From Dysidea avara (Eukaryota; Porifera; Demospongiae; Dictyoceratida; Dysideidae): a stretch of DNA of 64,000 nucleotides. The position numbers were made by a program, and so were the translations under genes. Positions 23,090-35,109 of the stretch are shown here, piece by piece (within the stretch, counting starts at the first letter, position 1; each line of letters begins with the position of its first letter). The stretch spans positions 9,424,614 to 9,488,613 of the forward strand of contig NC_089273.1 in the NCBI RefSeq assembly GCF_963678975.1. The letters are read 5' to 3'. The notes under the pieces were generated by a model that did not search any database, was not told the DNA's origin, and was given only the letters and a program-made list of their open reading frames with translations.

Positions 23090-24034
23090 TTAAATCAAAA
23101 ACTGAGTCTCTGATTGCACCAAGGCCACAGGAGCACTTTTGATGTAACGACCTTGTGAAGATCGTACTCCTCTAATGCATTGGATTGCTGAACGCAGTAA
23201 ACAAAATGACAATCTACATCTAATCCATCCTAGTACTGTGGCATAAGGGTCATTCCATTTGTCAGACAATAAACTCGCCAATCGCTTGTAAAAAACACTG
23301 GCTTCATGGCCCATTCCCCCGGAAGCAGAGAACACTAGAGGGGTAAAAGAACTGTGTTCCACTTCACGGATTCGCAACTCATAAGCTCTCTTCTTTGTTA
23401 TTTCGTGTTTCCTGTAACATAACTGAAGGGTGGTTCCACTGTTGGATGGTGCAAGTGGGTTAAAAACTCTGACGTCCGTATAACATTTTTCATAACGACC
23501 ACCCCAAAATCCATTCATGGCAATGTCCAAGCGTGCGCCATCCTGAGTGTTGGCTGTCTTCTGTTGAAATCTTTCATCACTTAGAGGCTGCAAATGAGGC
23601 TCAACCTCCACATCATGGCACACTTCAGATAACAATTCAGCTGTGATATCCCTCACTTCGTTGTGGCGTATTGAAGGGAATCCACCCTTTGGACAAGATA
23701 GGGCATGATCAACAGAAAAGTTGGTACCACACGCACAGTGGGAAGGTATACGAGAGGGCATCCAGCCATACCTCAAAGCAAGGGCATCTTGAAAGACAGT
23801 CTTGTGTAGGGAGAAACCATGTTCCTGCACAGGTAGGGCAGTAAGCCAGCTAGAAGCACCCTTTTCCTGTGCTAAAGTAACAGCCCTCTGAAGAGTGGGA
23901 GTAAGCTTAGAGAACAGTTCCTTAGAAAGAGTGGACAAATTGATAGTCTTGGATTGTTTAATTTCAAGCTTACGGGAGTACAGACTACAACGAGTATCGG
24001 CAGTATAGCCAAAATTCTGTGATAAAATGAGTGA
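23090..24034 (-). CDS. Retroelement C-terminal part: zinc knuckle and restriction-like nuclease
   Basis: This continues the frame of the reverse transcriptase part after one in-frame TGA at 24035-24037, so the ATG at 23938 need not be a true start. It holds a CACG...H...C knuckle-like motif (about 23690-23750), then RHNEVRD, GARLD and TDVRVFNP, which fit the acidic core of a restriction-like endonuclease of R2-type elements. A basic, conserved-looking tail (RKHEITKKRAYE, LVFSASGGMG, GWIRCRLSF) follows. The nuclease would nick target DNA to prime reverse transcription; the exact family is inferred from order and motifs. Confidence 0.7.
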   Translation of the reverse strand, partial: SLILSQNFGYTADTRCSLYSRKLEIKQSKTINLSTLSKELFSKLTPTLQRAVTLAQEKGASSWLTALPVQEHGFSLHKTVFQDALALRYGWMPSRIPSHCACGTNFSVDHALSCPKGGFPSIRHNEVRDITAELLSEVCHDVEVEPHLQPLSDERFQQKTANTQDGARLDIAMNGFWGGRYEKCYTDVRVFNPLAPSNSGTTLQLCYRKHEITKKRAYELRIREVEHSSFTPLVFSASGGMGHEASVFYKRLASLLSDKWNDPYATVLGWIRCRLSFCLLRSAIQCIRGVRSSQGRYIKSAPVALVQSETQFLI

Positions 24035-25395
24035 TCATAAGGGTGCTGTGACATACATTGAAGCAGAAAACTCAATAGATGATAAAGAATCAGGTGCAAC
24101 AATGCCTAGACCACCAAATCTAGTTGGAAGGGCAAAGAGTGAACGTTGAAGAGCACCAGGAAGGTCAAGGGCAGTCAAGGCTGGAATAAACTTTGTCAAT
24201 AAGGCTTTCTCGAGTGACTGGAAACTAGAAGATGTATCAGGGACTGTACGTGTTACATACAGCCAACGGCTAAATAGTCCATGAGTAAAACATGTATAAG
24301 CAGCATGAGGTTGGGAGATAGCGATGGAGGAGAGTGTATTAACTTCAGAAACCCACTGGCTAATCTTATCAAAAGTAAATCTTTCCACATACTCAGAGGT
24401 GCCAACTGGGGCACCAAGGTGAGGCCTGCCATCAGATGTAACATTTACAGCTGTGTCATGAAACAATTCCTTACCAACAGAGCAAAACTGAGTCTTAGTA
24501 ACAAGCCATGTCTTCTTTGCATTAGGGAAGTAACCAAAGCTAGGGCCCAGTGAGGAAACTTGGTCCCACCACATACGAAGAGCAGAAATTTTACCACAGG
24601 CAGCAGCATCATCTGCATACCACACCTGAGTGACAGGTACAGTGAGTTTCTGAATTAAAGGTACAGTGGCTAGAGCATAAAATGGCATTGCAAGTGGGTC
24701 ACCTTGAGTTGTCCCTTCCTCAGAGTAGAGAACATTACCATCAACAAAGAGGCAAGCAGGGTGTCGGTAAGTATTTATTAGAATGGTGGAAAATGATGGA
24801 CAGAGACGCTGGATGTTGTACAAAGCCACGGCTCTATTAAGAGAGTTGAAAGCATTAGTAGCGTCAATTAGTAGCATACCCTCAGTATCATCATCATTAA
24901 AAGCTTCCCTCATAGCATGAACAGTGGCTTCCCCTCCTGATGGTTGTCCTGCACACAGTTGCAAAGAGCCCGCAGCAAACTGAACATCTTCACCAATCAC
25001 ACACAAAACAGCTTTAGCAATAATACGTCTAACTGTTTCACCAATGCCAATAGGTCGTACACCTGGTCTCTTGTCTAAAGCTATCAGCTGACAAGCCATC
25101 AGGGGGGAAATCATCACAGGATCAACAAACATGGTACACAAACGACGGGCTAATAAAGCGATGACAGAACAAAGTTCATCCGAAGCAGAGCGGAAGGAGG
25201 AACACAGTCTTCGCCAACTGTGAGCATCAATTCCAGAAGGTCCGGCAGCACCTGAAGTTCGTAGGGCAGTAGCTTTTATAGCTGGACCATTCAATGCATC
25301 AAAGATAACAGGATGCACAGGATTTGTAGTAACACTGTCAGGTAGTAAAGCTTCATAATGTAATGGGGCAGCAGCAGGATGTTTTGACTTGAGAA
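24035..25395 (-). CDS. Reverse transcriptase part of the SAND retroelement
   Basis: Open from the MITE edge at 25395 to the TGA at 24035. RT motifs appear in order: GAAGPSGIDAHSW, ALDKRPGVRPIGIG, LLIDATNAFNSLNR, TTQGDPLAMPFYAL and the catalytic WYADDAA (about 24605-24625). The thumb-side RFGGLGI follows. This order and the TQGDP form fit non-LTR retrotransposons. The first Met at 25318 is internal to the domain; the true start is in the SAND part upstream. Confidence 0.85.
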
Positions 25396-25632
25396 CACTG
25401 CTTGAAGTATCTTAGTTTACTACAGTGGTATATCCCCAGTACATGGAACAGTTAATTGTTTGTTATTTTAGTAGTTTTTCAGTAAACCCGCATTCACTGA
25501 TGTTTTACTGAGAGTTTAAAACTTAGTAAAATAATTATGTTCCATATACTTAAGTCTACTGACACTTTACTATCAGTATATCTACAGTAAGGCATCTTAA
25601 CAAATTAGTAAACTAAGAACCTTCAAGCAGTG
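25396..25632. mobile_element. CACTA-type MITE, copy 1, inside the retroelement ORF
   Basis: The 237-bp unit has inverted ends CACTGCTTGAAG with GAA on both sides (25393-25395 and 25633-25635), a 3-bp duplication that fits CACTA/EnSpm. It differs from copy 2 (26155-26390) at about five positions and has the same orientation. Taking out the unit and one GAA restores a continuous retroelement frame. Confidence 0.9.
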
Positions 25633-26154
25633 GAATATCATATACTTTACCAGATCCAGGTATGGTATCATCTAAACGCAGAACTCCTCCTCTCCCACGT
25701 TCAGAGGCTAACAGCTGCATAGCAGCTGCAGTCTTACCTGAGAACATCAATTTAGCAAAGGACTGTGATAATGAATTATTATTAGAAGCACGATTGCTGG
25801 TCTTAAGACGATTTTGAATAGCTCTGCCTTCTAGAATCAGCTCATTTAGATTGCCATCACTCCACAAAAGCATCCGTCGTTCAAGACAAGATATGTGGTC
25901 TTTTGATTTTGAAGTACGTGTTGGCTTCTGAGTCACTAAGGTGCAAAATGTGAAAGCAGCCTTCAAAGCAATGGACTCCAAACTGGATCCTTCCCCAGCT
26001 GAACGAAAGAGTCTGGCCAGCTCCAGCACAAATTTCTTACCAACGTTTCCAGAAGGTATTTTAAAACTGTTGTTTCTCCAGTGAACAACTTCACTACAAC
26101 TTGCTTCAAGCGAATGACAGAAAGTGTCTGAGTCAACAGATCCCCAGTTAAATA
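25633..26154 (-). CDS. Linker part of the SAND retroelement ORF
   Basis: This open stretch between the two MITEs encodes a helical, weakly conserved linker that leads into the RT. Recognisable pieces are FNWGSVD at its start, then VLELARLF and LDDTIPGSGKVYDI near its end. In related retroelements this part precedes the RT domain. It has no catalytic motif that I can name. Confidence 0.65.
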
Positions 26155-26390
26155 CACTGCTTGAAGTATCTTAGTTTACTACAGTGGTATATCCCCAGTA
26201 TATGGAACAGTTAATTGTTTTTTATTTTAGTAGTTTTTCAGTAAACCCGCATTCACTGATGTTTTACTGAGAGTTTAAACTTAGTAAAATAATTATGTTC
26301 CATATACTTAAGTTTACTGACACTTTACTATCAGTATAACTACAGTAAGGCATCTTAACAAATTAGTAAACTAAGAACCTTCAAGCAGTG
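26155..26390. mobile_element. CACTA-type MITE, copy 2, inside the retroelement ORF
   Basis: The 236-bp unit is about 98% identical to copy 1, with ATA on both sides (26152-26154 and 26391-26393). Both copies lie in coding sequence of the same retroelement, 759 bp apart, in the same orientation. Confidence 0.9.
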
Positions 26391-26913
26391 ATACAGGAAT
26401 AGATGAAGGCTCAAAGTCCGGTAGGGAACAGCGTTGGTCTTGAGTAGAACTATCAATGTTATCAGATATTGAAATAGGTAGCGAAGAAACGTCAGTCGAC
26501 TTGATATCAATAGCATTATTTAAGTCCGCTGGTACTGACGCTTGAGTCGTATCGGCTAAAGCACTAGCAGTAGAAGGTGGAGAGTTGGGCTGAGAGTTTG
26601 CGCCAGCTTGCAATTGAACACTTGGAGGGTACGGCACACCAATAAACCGGCAACAACGTTTACCAAAGCAATCCACGAAAGAGTCCAAGTTTCGGGAGAG
26701 GGGTTGATCTTGATAGCGGATAGTATTCTTCCAGTTTTTAGCAGAGGCTTTACCCGCTTCGCGCTGAAACTCACAGGGTGTCAGGGTTCGAGAGCCAAAC
26801 TCGATGCAACGGCTAGACCCACAAGATAAGTCTCTGGTAAGCAACTTCGCTCGCAAAGTTCCACAGACTATATCCACTGTCAAGGCCGAGTTCGAGGTAG
26901 CTTCTGTAGCCAT
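26391..26913 (-). CDS. SAND-domain N-terminal part of the retroelement
   Basis: An ATG at 26913 opens a frame whose residues about 15-75 match the SAND fold: CGTLRAKLL, SSRCIEF, LTPCEFQREAGK and KNWKNTIR are the expected blocks (TPxEF, then aGK, then KxWKxxIR). SAND domains bind DNA in chromatin proteins such as Sp100 and AIRE. A Ser/Thr/Asn-rich segment follows. An upstream in-frame Met (27015) would add 34 residues. Here SAND may help target integration; this is inference. Confidence 0.7.
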
Positions 26914-27015
26914 GCAGGTTACCGTGAAGAAACAAAAGTATGCATTACACGCTAACTGGCCGCGCGACTCACTACCGTGAGTCTTGATAATAATAACAAT
27001 AATATTCGTTACCAC

Positions 27016-27504
27016 GGTAACTTTCGTCGTTAAGTAACATACGTAAACGTTACGTCATGGGCAGTGAGTATTAAATGGAAAAATGAGATTATCTCGTTGC
27101 ATCATCGGTTACATGCTGCCAGCGGGAGACTCTAAGCAAAGTAAGGTTATAAATACTCTAGAGCATTATCTCATCCTGTACTTTTGTAGATCACAATCAT
27201 CCAAAATGTTTAGTTGAGTATATGGATAGTCAAGCCACCGTTCCTCAACTTCTTCCTCTAGTCCAACTCCATTAGTAATCTACTGTGACTAATGCAAAGT
27301 GAGACAAATACTATATTAGTGTTTTGTGATCATGTAGTCGATTTCAGATTACTTTTTGCATGCAATTGAACAATTTGCAATGTGATTGTTCGAACATATG
27401 AGCTAATTGTTTGCAATCTAGCTCCTTTACTTGTACAACTAAATACTAGTACTAGCACAATAAATACTCACCTGTTTACTGTCAAACAATGCCAGGAGTA
27501 TACA
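27016..27504. other. Flank of the SAND retroelement, no gene seen
   Basis: AT-rich non-coding DNA between the retroelement 5-prime side and the 2.45-kb repeat. The 5-prime UTR or promoter of the retroelement may lie in its left part. Confidence 0.4.
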
Positions 27505-29956
27505 TGTAAATACTGCAAGTAGACATTCACATTATCACGTTCGCAAGTCATGTGTGTGAATTGTTCAAAAGAAATCTGAAATCAACTGTACTAGTACTAC
27601 CTGAGTATGTACTGGAGTCTGTCCTGACAGTGTTGTCACAGTGCTTGCTGCAATTTGTAACCACAAACAAAGTAATTAAAATAGTTGCTTATGTTAAGTT
27701 CATCAATTCCAGGGGCGTATCCAGGATATTTCCAAAGTGGCTTCCAGATTTAGCAGTGAGGTACAGAGATCTGGTGCTGTGCTCCCAGCTACTGACAGAT
27801 TTAGAAAGTGCTTCAAATTTACTAGATTTTTGATTTCATGAATAGTAACTATTTCTTGGTTCCTCATGATTTCTGCTGGTCAGGTATATATTGTAGTGAC
27901 CAAATACATTTCCAATTAAAATGATTTAGGTACTTTAAATTTTAACACCCATTTTTAAAATTGTATCCTGTTGTGAATGTTGTATTAGAGTGCTTTTGAC
28001 TGCTCTATTAAAGTACGTCAGACTTTTCTATTAGAGTATCTCGATCTTCTTTAAAGGTTTTTAATACATAGCCTTAATCCACATTTGAGGGCTAATTGTA
28101 AGTTTCCTATTAAACTGTAGCTATACTGCATGTTCATTAACACATTGGAAACTATTAAACTGTGTGCATGCGTGTGTGTACATGCGTGTGTGTATGTGTG
28201 GCTCACTACTGATAGACTGGAGTGCTGCACCAGCATAATGCTAGCATATTAGGTGGATGTTATGAATACTACTGATACTCTCTAATAGAGTAGTCACTGG
28301 AAACTGCAATAGAGCATTGTCCAAAGCTCCTTAGATCGATACTCTCTAATAGAACAGTCACTTTGTAGTCAATTACTCTAATTGAGCATTCACTGATTAA
28401 AAATTTCAAAAGATATAATTGTAAGAAATGTTTGAGCACATTGGGAACACCAAAGAGCATAATAGACAAAAATTTCATGAAAGTGTACCCAGGCCTTGAT
28501 CCAGGTCAGTCCATAAAACGGGTCAGAATTACCTGCTCAGGTGACCCACTGAGCCCAGACAAAATGTGACACAGATGACCTTGTTTCAACCATATTTGTG
28601 CATGCACACATGTGTGTGCATGTGTGTAGTATGTAGAACTGAGCCAATAATTTCCTAAACATTTGTTGATTATGTGTCATACATTGTTCCTAATCAGGGA
28701 CGAAACTACCATTTTAGTGATGCTAGTATACCCAAATGTCCTAATTTGAGAGGTCTAAACAACTACAAATGAAACCAATAATGGTGTCAAGGTACATGTC
28801 CTGCAGCTGATTTCAAGTACTGTATCATCAATTATGGCCCGGGCACTTATTACTTTCAGGCAAGTGTTTACCCTAGCCACAAGACTGGTGACTATAATTT
28901 ACAAGACCAAAAATCATATTCCTTGGGATCAACTTGAAATATTATCTTCTTGATATATTCCACATAGATTAAACGTTTAAAGGAATGTTATAAAATGCTT
29001 TTGTTTCACTGTTTTGTACTAGGAGTTCCTGTGAAACCGGGCATTTGTTTCTGTTGTACAGCTCTATACCATATCTAGCAACTACAGTGTGTATGATATA
29101 ATTATATGGGACTGGCCGTAGTGTACCATTAGGAAAATATGTGTATTATTTTATCATTAAATTTCATGATTTACTTTCTTGTTTGTTTAGCATCAAATTA
29201 TGTTCAGCCAATCTAATAGCACTGAGAGAGGTATGTGGACTATTTCGTATATTTCTTGAATTAAAATGTACATTTTCTTAATCACAGGCATTCTGAGAAA
29301 CTGAAATCAGAGCATTATTATCATCTAGTGACAGTTGGACATTACTTAAATGTTCTCTTCCTTCACAGTTCTTATGCAGCCCCTGGCCCAATATCTTTTA
29401 CGCTCCATAATGTGTTCGTGGTTGGACAAAAGTTGTGATAATGTATGTGCTTATCGTCTGCAAGGCACATGGATGTGTAGACTATAACTGACCGAACATG
29501 TTATATTACAGTACATTGTAAAGCAGTATCACGATGAATTATTTACATACACAAAGTGTGGAACTCTCAAGATGTTCGTAGGTCACCACTAGTTCCCTTT
29601 AGGAATTGTATTTACGAAAGGTATTGCTAGTATACCAAATAGCCCTTGGTCGTTGAAATACAAACACAAATCAAGTACAAGTAACACAAACACTAGTTAT
29701 GCTATAACATTGTGATCACGAGTAATGCTGTTCATTGAATTATGCAATAATATTTCAGTTGAGTTCCTTGCTTGTGAATAGTTTTCACAACTGCTTGACA
29801 CGTAGCTGATGAGTTACAAACTTTAATCAGGCTCTATGTTCAAACTAGTTGGTAGTAACAGGCTGCTCATTGGGATTCATGCCTCATTTACCCTGCAACA
29901 ATTATAAACAGTTCACCCTGCAACACTACTAACAAGTATATACAAGTACACAAATG
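27505..29956 (+). repeat. 2.45-kb dispersed repeat, copy 2
   Basis: It aligns with 11255-13719. The block 29314-29397 is inverted relative to 13063-13152 in copy 1. The right end stops abruptly where half a foldback element (29957-31320) begins. Confidence 0.9.
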
Positions 29957-31320
29957 TTGATTAGTGTTGCTGAAGAAGGTAAAGCCTTTGTTCTGAAATA
30001 AGGCCGAGGTGTTACTTTAAGCAGGGTGTTTGGTGAATGCGCTCAAGTTAGACACTCTCCACCTTATTATGAACTCTTGGTACAACTTCAAAGGAAAATG
30101 AAGAAAACATACAGATGAATCAATAAAATCACTACAGTAAGGTGAATTACAGACTAGTGAGATCTTGGTTAATTAATGACAGTGGTTGGAGATTAAGTGT
30201 GGTAGCTTCTTGCTCTTGAATATGTTGCAAAGTGGAAATACAAATCAAAATGGGATATCAATTTCATTATGAAAAATTTGTATACATAAATAATCTAGCA
30301 TTACTATTTCATTTGTCCTCCACTTAAACATGCTACAACAGTACATTGGCAGTGAGTCTACCTTGAAATCTCAACTCTAGAGTAGATCCAACACAGGACA
30401 GCCCGCACTGTAACAAATACATGTGATCCCATTGTAATTTCATGGACCAGCTGGACTGGGAATCACTTGAAAATAGACGAACAAATTTAACCTGTTTTGT
30501 TTGAAGTGAAGCATGTGAAATGTTACACTTAAGAAATCCTAGGATTCTTAGGTGGTATGTAATTAATGTGAGTGTTCCATTTCAGGTCTGACTAGATACA
30601 TTGAAATTACACACACATCCTGGTCCAAATCACGTTTGCCTGGTGGCTACGGGCATGGTTTCACATGCGGCTTATAATAGAGATTTGGCTGATCTTGGAG
30701 TTTTGGCATTTAGCCTGATTCAAGGCTAGCAGTCAGACACATCCTTGAATTGTGCAACAGATAAAATCAGCTCACTATTGAATACGGCATTAGTCCACTG
30801 CACCAGCTGTTAATATATAAATAACTCCATGCATACACTTCAGTGATGTTTGCAGAATATACCCTCCTTGCGGTCTGCCAAAATATTTGCTCCTCACACA
30901 CTGCACAAAATTCTTCAAGTTTTAATTCAGCTGGCTCTTTCCTGTTACCAGTATCTTCCTGCTTGCTTTATTTATACACTGACTTATGACTTGAAAGACC
31001 GGCCCAGACTGTTTTCTAAAGTCTAAATAAGAAAAACAGCTCACATAAAGTTCCCTTCCGTATGGATGAACATCACTGATACAGCCCATCCCACAATAAT
31101 ACTTCGTTACTAATGACAACCAACAAAAACCCACAATCGATCCGTTAATTCTTTTTATCTTATGTTTAATCACCCACTGGAGATGCCACTGCTAACTTAT
31201 AAGGGAAGTTTCAGCAATGGTAAGTTGCAAGCTTCAATTTTAGAAAGCGTTCCGTTCCGTGGTTTAGTCCATCATTCCGTTCCGTTCCGTTCCGTTCCGT
31301 TCCATAGAATAGTCCCCACC
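29957..31320 (+). mobile_element. Foldback DNA transposon, copy B (one arm only)
   Basis: It matches the right half of the complete copy (48466-50487, without its nested insert) and ends in AGTCCCCACC at 31320 after a TTCCG pentamer run (31275-31303). It starts almost exactly at the fold centre of the element, so one whole arm is missing. The following bases (31321-31329) have no partner on the left, which agrees with truncation. Confidence 0.85.
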
Positions 31321-31446
31321 TATATTTTGTACCATACGCGTATGGTACATACCATATGCGTATACGCGTACGGTACAACCATACGCGTATGGTACGGAAA
31401 ATCGTACCATATGAGTATAGCTAACCTGGTATGCGTATAATATCAA
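31321..31446. repeat. Cluster of GTACGCG palindromes, copy 1
   Basis: The cluster repeats variants of ACCATACGCGTATGGTAC, each an inverted repeat of its neighbour, around a short spacer CGGAAAATCG (31398-31407). The same organisation is found at 35110-35268. The whole block can fold into several hairpins. Confidence 0.85.
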
Positions 31447-31971
31447 GCAGAAGGTTTTTGCACTGCCGTACCTATTGACTCAGTACGCCGGATGGCACTC
31501 TGCTTTCATTTCATGTTCGGGGAAGAGGGAGGGGGGAGGAGCTAGTCTCGCTTAGCGGTTTCTGTTCAGTGAAGATCGAGATACTCTAATAGAGCAATGA
31601 TATTTGGTTCTGATTAGCTATTCTATTCTCTAGAGCTGAGATGAATTTAGCTTTTAAATAAAATTACTGCGATTAAGATATAATTTGCTTTACTGCATGA
31701 TGCAAACCTATTTAAAATAAAGTATTCCTTAAAAGAATAGCATGATATCTCGCATGACTATATATAAGTGATGAAACTGACATCTTGATTTAGGACAATA
31801 TATGATATATAAAAACAATCATGAATTCATCACACTGTTGGCAGATCCAGTCCTGAATTGTGTTAAGTCCTGCTGATCTGGTAGGATCTGATGGAATTCT
31901 ACATAGTCAAAATTAATAAAGGTCAATCGTCTGGGTTGGAAGCTTTACGAAAAGCATAACACCTAGCTGCA
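31447..31971. other. Non-coding DNA
   Basis: No gene recognised. It contains one GATACTCTAATAGAGCAA motif at 31568-31585. Confidence 0.45.
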
Positions 31972-32221
31972 CACTGTTAAAAATAAAGAGTAACCACCAC
32001 TCTGAAGAGTTCCCAGTGTAGAGAAGATTTAACACCCCGTGGAGAGTAACCAACACTCTGAAGAGAATAACCATTACTCTGAAGAGTAAGTGACACCACC
32101 TTCAGAGCATGTGTTACTCCCCAGTTACTCCTTTAGAGCAATGGTTACTCTCCAGGGGTGTTAAATCCTCCCTACACTGGGAACTCCTTGAGAGTTATGG
32201 TTACTCTTCATTTTAACAGTG
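31972..32221. mobile_element. MITE with CACTGTTAAAA ends
   Basis: The 250-bp unit has imperfect inverted ends CACTGTTAAAAATAAAGAG and CACTGTTAAAATGAAGAG. Its body is built from inverted copies of GAGTAACC and GGTTACTC. The target duplication is ambiguous (CA or GCA). CACTG ends fit the CACTA/EnSpm group. Confidence 0.75.
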
Positions 32222-32616
32222 CATACAGTATAAATCAAAGGAATGGGATTAAATATAATATGTCTTGATTTATATATAGTCATTGGTGTATAGCTAATCT
32301 ATAACAATGTATCTTGTTGTCTGTTTAACATTTCATTTCATCAAAGTATCTGATAGTTCCACAAAATACAATAGTGCCATCACCCATATAATTATGATGG
32401 TTTATGTAAAGCGCCAATAGATTATTTTCTTGATGTATTCTGACTTTTGTACATATTGATTTATTGGCTCGTCCTGCTGTCTACTGCCTTATTTGTCATG
32501 GATTTCCATCTTGCATTTTATAACAAATGACTTCATTTCTTCACAGTGGAAATGCTATTGATTTGAAAGTACACAAGCTGGTATACTGTATGTTCTTTAG
32601 AATAGTTGAGTTAAAA

Positions 32617-32875
32617 TGACCAGATTTGTGAAAAGGTACCTTTTCCACACATTTACATATCAGCAAACAAAATGGTGTAACACTTGACTTCTTACACTGA
32701 TAAACTTGCTCTTAGTATCAAAATGCAGCTAGATACTAGTAGCTACTGTACAGTTATGGATAATTGCAGGAAGTTATAAAGTATATGTTCAAAAATTTAT
32801 GAAACCTCGAAGTTCAAAATATGCATGGGTCAATATTGTGTGTGAAAAAGGTACCTTTTTGCAAATCTGGTCACA
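32617..32875. mobile_element. TGTGAC-ended MITE, GAAAAGGTACC subfamily
   Basis: The ends TGACCAGATTTGTGAAAAGG and the inverse of TGTGACCAGATTTGCAAAAA enclose about 260 bp. It is related to the unit at 56867-57040, which has clear TA flanks. The left tip here is slightly degraded. Confidence 0.7.
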
Positions 32876-35109
32876 AATTATCTAGCTTTTGCATGGCAAC
32901 TGCACACACTGACAATGTATGGTAAATTTAATTTTTGTTTCTTCTTCCACACAGTATATTGTCCATGGCTGCAATTGCTACACATATATTGCTTCCTATT
33001 GGATTCATGGTCCATTGTTTAATTGATACAATGAAAATTCAAAAACTAGGTCATTATTACATAATGCTACTCCTCCTTCATATCTGTAATAGAGTTAATG
33101 ATGTAATGTAATGATGTGACATGATGTAATATAATGTAATTATGCATATATATATAATACCTGTAATATTAATATTGTGTACTGTAGTTGTAAAAGTTAA
33201 TTGTTATTGTGTACTTTCAGTTATTGATTAATAATATTATATACAGTGGTCTGTTTTGCCTATAAACAGTTTGCCCAAGAGCCTACACTTCCCTACAATT
33301 AGAACAATGCCCACACATATGTGTTTATACAAATACATCTGAAGATTAGTACAATAATTAAAAGCTATAGAGCGATATTACCCAAAAACTCTACTAGGGG
33401 CTTCTCTATACTTGTATATATGAATTTTGTTAAAATGTGTTTGGGTTTAAAGGTGCCCAATTATCCTTTCAACATAAAACAAGAGCAGTATGCTCCTTGC
33501 CTTACTCAGAAACTGAAATTTGAAGTTTGATCTTCTAAAGCATTATTTAGGACTAAAGACATTGATTTCTGTTAGGCTGTAGAATTGTGCCAGCATATTA
33601 ATTGATATTCATGATTTTTCAATGAATACAACTGGAATGCATAATAGTGATGTAAACGCTAAGCCAGTAGAGGTAGCATTGTAGCTAAATATAAACATAA
33701 GATTTTGATATAATTATCCATATAAATACACATTAAAATACTGCATTCTGGTTAAAAACATAGCAACCATATTAAATAATTTGCATCCATTGGCAAATGG
33801 AGCCAATTTTTTCAGGCATATATATATATATGTATATTATTTCATGAAATATTTTATTCTATTGTTGCTACATATAATCTATTGTTTATACCTTTAATTT
33901 GTTAGTACACTTCCACTTTAAAATGGATATGTATGCCTGGTGGCACTAAAGGAGTGTTGAGCAGACAATTTCAATCAGATGAGCTTGAGAAGTACAATGT
34001 ATATAATGGTCACTCAAACAGAGGAAGACCTGGAGAATGCTGATACAATAACATTGAGGGAGGTAGCAAAGAGATATAACTGTAGAGAAAGTAATGTTTC
34101 AGTTTGCGAATAATTGTAAATCTGCATGGCTGTAGCTTATAGTAATATTATACGTGCTATTCTCTAAGACTGATGTGCATAGTAATTAATTGTGCAATAA
34201 TTTTTTTTAAACTGTATAGTTTGCTGAATCTTTGCTATTGAATGAGGCATGTGCATTGCCTACTGAGATGAAGTAGGAAAACATAACATGGCGGAGATTT
34301 TATGGTGAGTTTATGAGTTCTAATGTATAACTCAGTAATGAATGTATATTATCTAGTATTGTGTAATTGTTAAGTGTGTTGTATAGCCACTCGCTACTTA
34401 CATGTCATGTTCAGTTGTGGATGGGAAGACAATGTGTTGTTTAGCTACTCTTATCTGAATGTACTCTTTAAAGTTAATAACATTCACATTAATTTGTGCT
34501 GTAGGTCCAGTGTGATGTGGTACTATTTACAGTATGTATAAACAAGAAAAGTACGTAAACAAGAAATTGGATCCTCAAAAGAAGAAGAGTGTACATAGTA
34601 TATAAAAATAAAATACAGTGAGGAGCCATGTTGCACAAATGATGACACTTATGGAGTTCATTTTTCAAGTTATTAGCTTTGCACAAGCAGTATATGTATA
34701 ATTCAGTTAGAACTCACTAGCTACCATGCACATTGTAATTGCTCTCCTTGCTTATGTATCCAATTGTGTTGTAAATTGTCAGTTATATCCACATTTATAA
34801 CTGAGTCTATAAGACCATCTGCATGTTTCTGATAGCTATAAAGTAGCATACATGCACAGTACCATCATGTGCAGTTCTGCAGAAAAAGTGAGATCATGTA
34901 TATAAGATTTAGGTACATCAGTATAGGACTAGCTATAGTGGGAAATGCATGGGCATGGCAAGGATAAAATGCATGTGTATACTGATGAATAAATTTATAA
35001 TTACAGCTCAGTAGTAAGCAGATTATTATGCTAAGTTCACTCAGCTAGAAATGCTTGTAAAGACAACCCATTGTAGCTAGGTGATGGCAAGGCTAGAAGA
35101 CACTGAGAA
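32876..35109. other. 2.2 kb without a recognised gene
   Basis: AT-rich, with (TA)n tracts near 33150 and 33815-33835. A short plus-strand stretch at 33935-34110 is protein-like in two frames but has no recognisable family and no splice partners. Confidence 0.45.

Larger units (their letters stand above)
23019..27015 (-). mobile_element. LINE-like retroelement: SAND, RT, zinc knuckle, restriction-like nuclease
   Basis: The coding strand is minus. It starts near 26913 and ends at the stop codon beginning at 23090. A poly-A tail follows, seen as poly-T at 23019-23041 on the plus strand. Domain order is SAND, linker, reverse transcriptase, CCHC-type knuckle, and a nuclease-like block with DVRVF. 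A knuckle and restriction-like nuclease after the RT is the R2/NeSL/R4 layout. A SAND domain at the front is not something I know from that clade. The reading frame is broken by two MITEs and by one in-frame TGA (24035-24037); otherwise it is open. The 5-prime limit and target duplication were not resolved. Confidence 0.75.

Noticed and set aside
30922-31173. 83-residue minus-strand frame present in two foldback copies (also 50086-50340)
   Set aside because: The two copies are nearly identical in DNA, so sharing the frame says nothing about selection. The inverted arm of the same element does not keep it.
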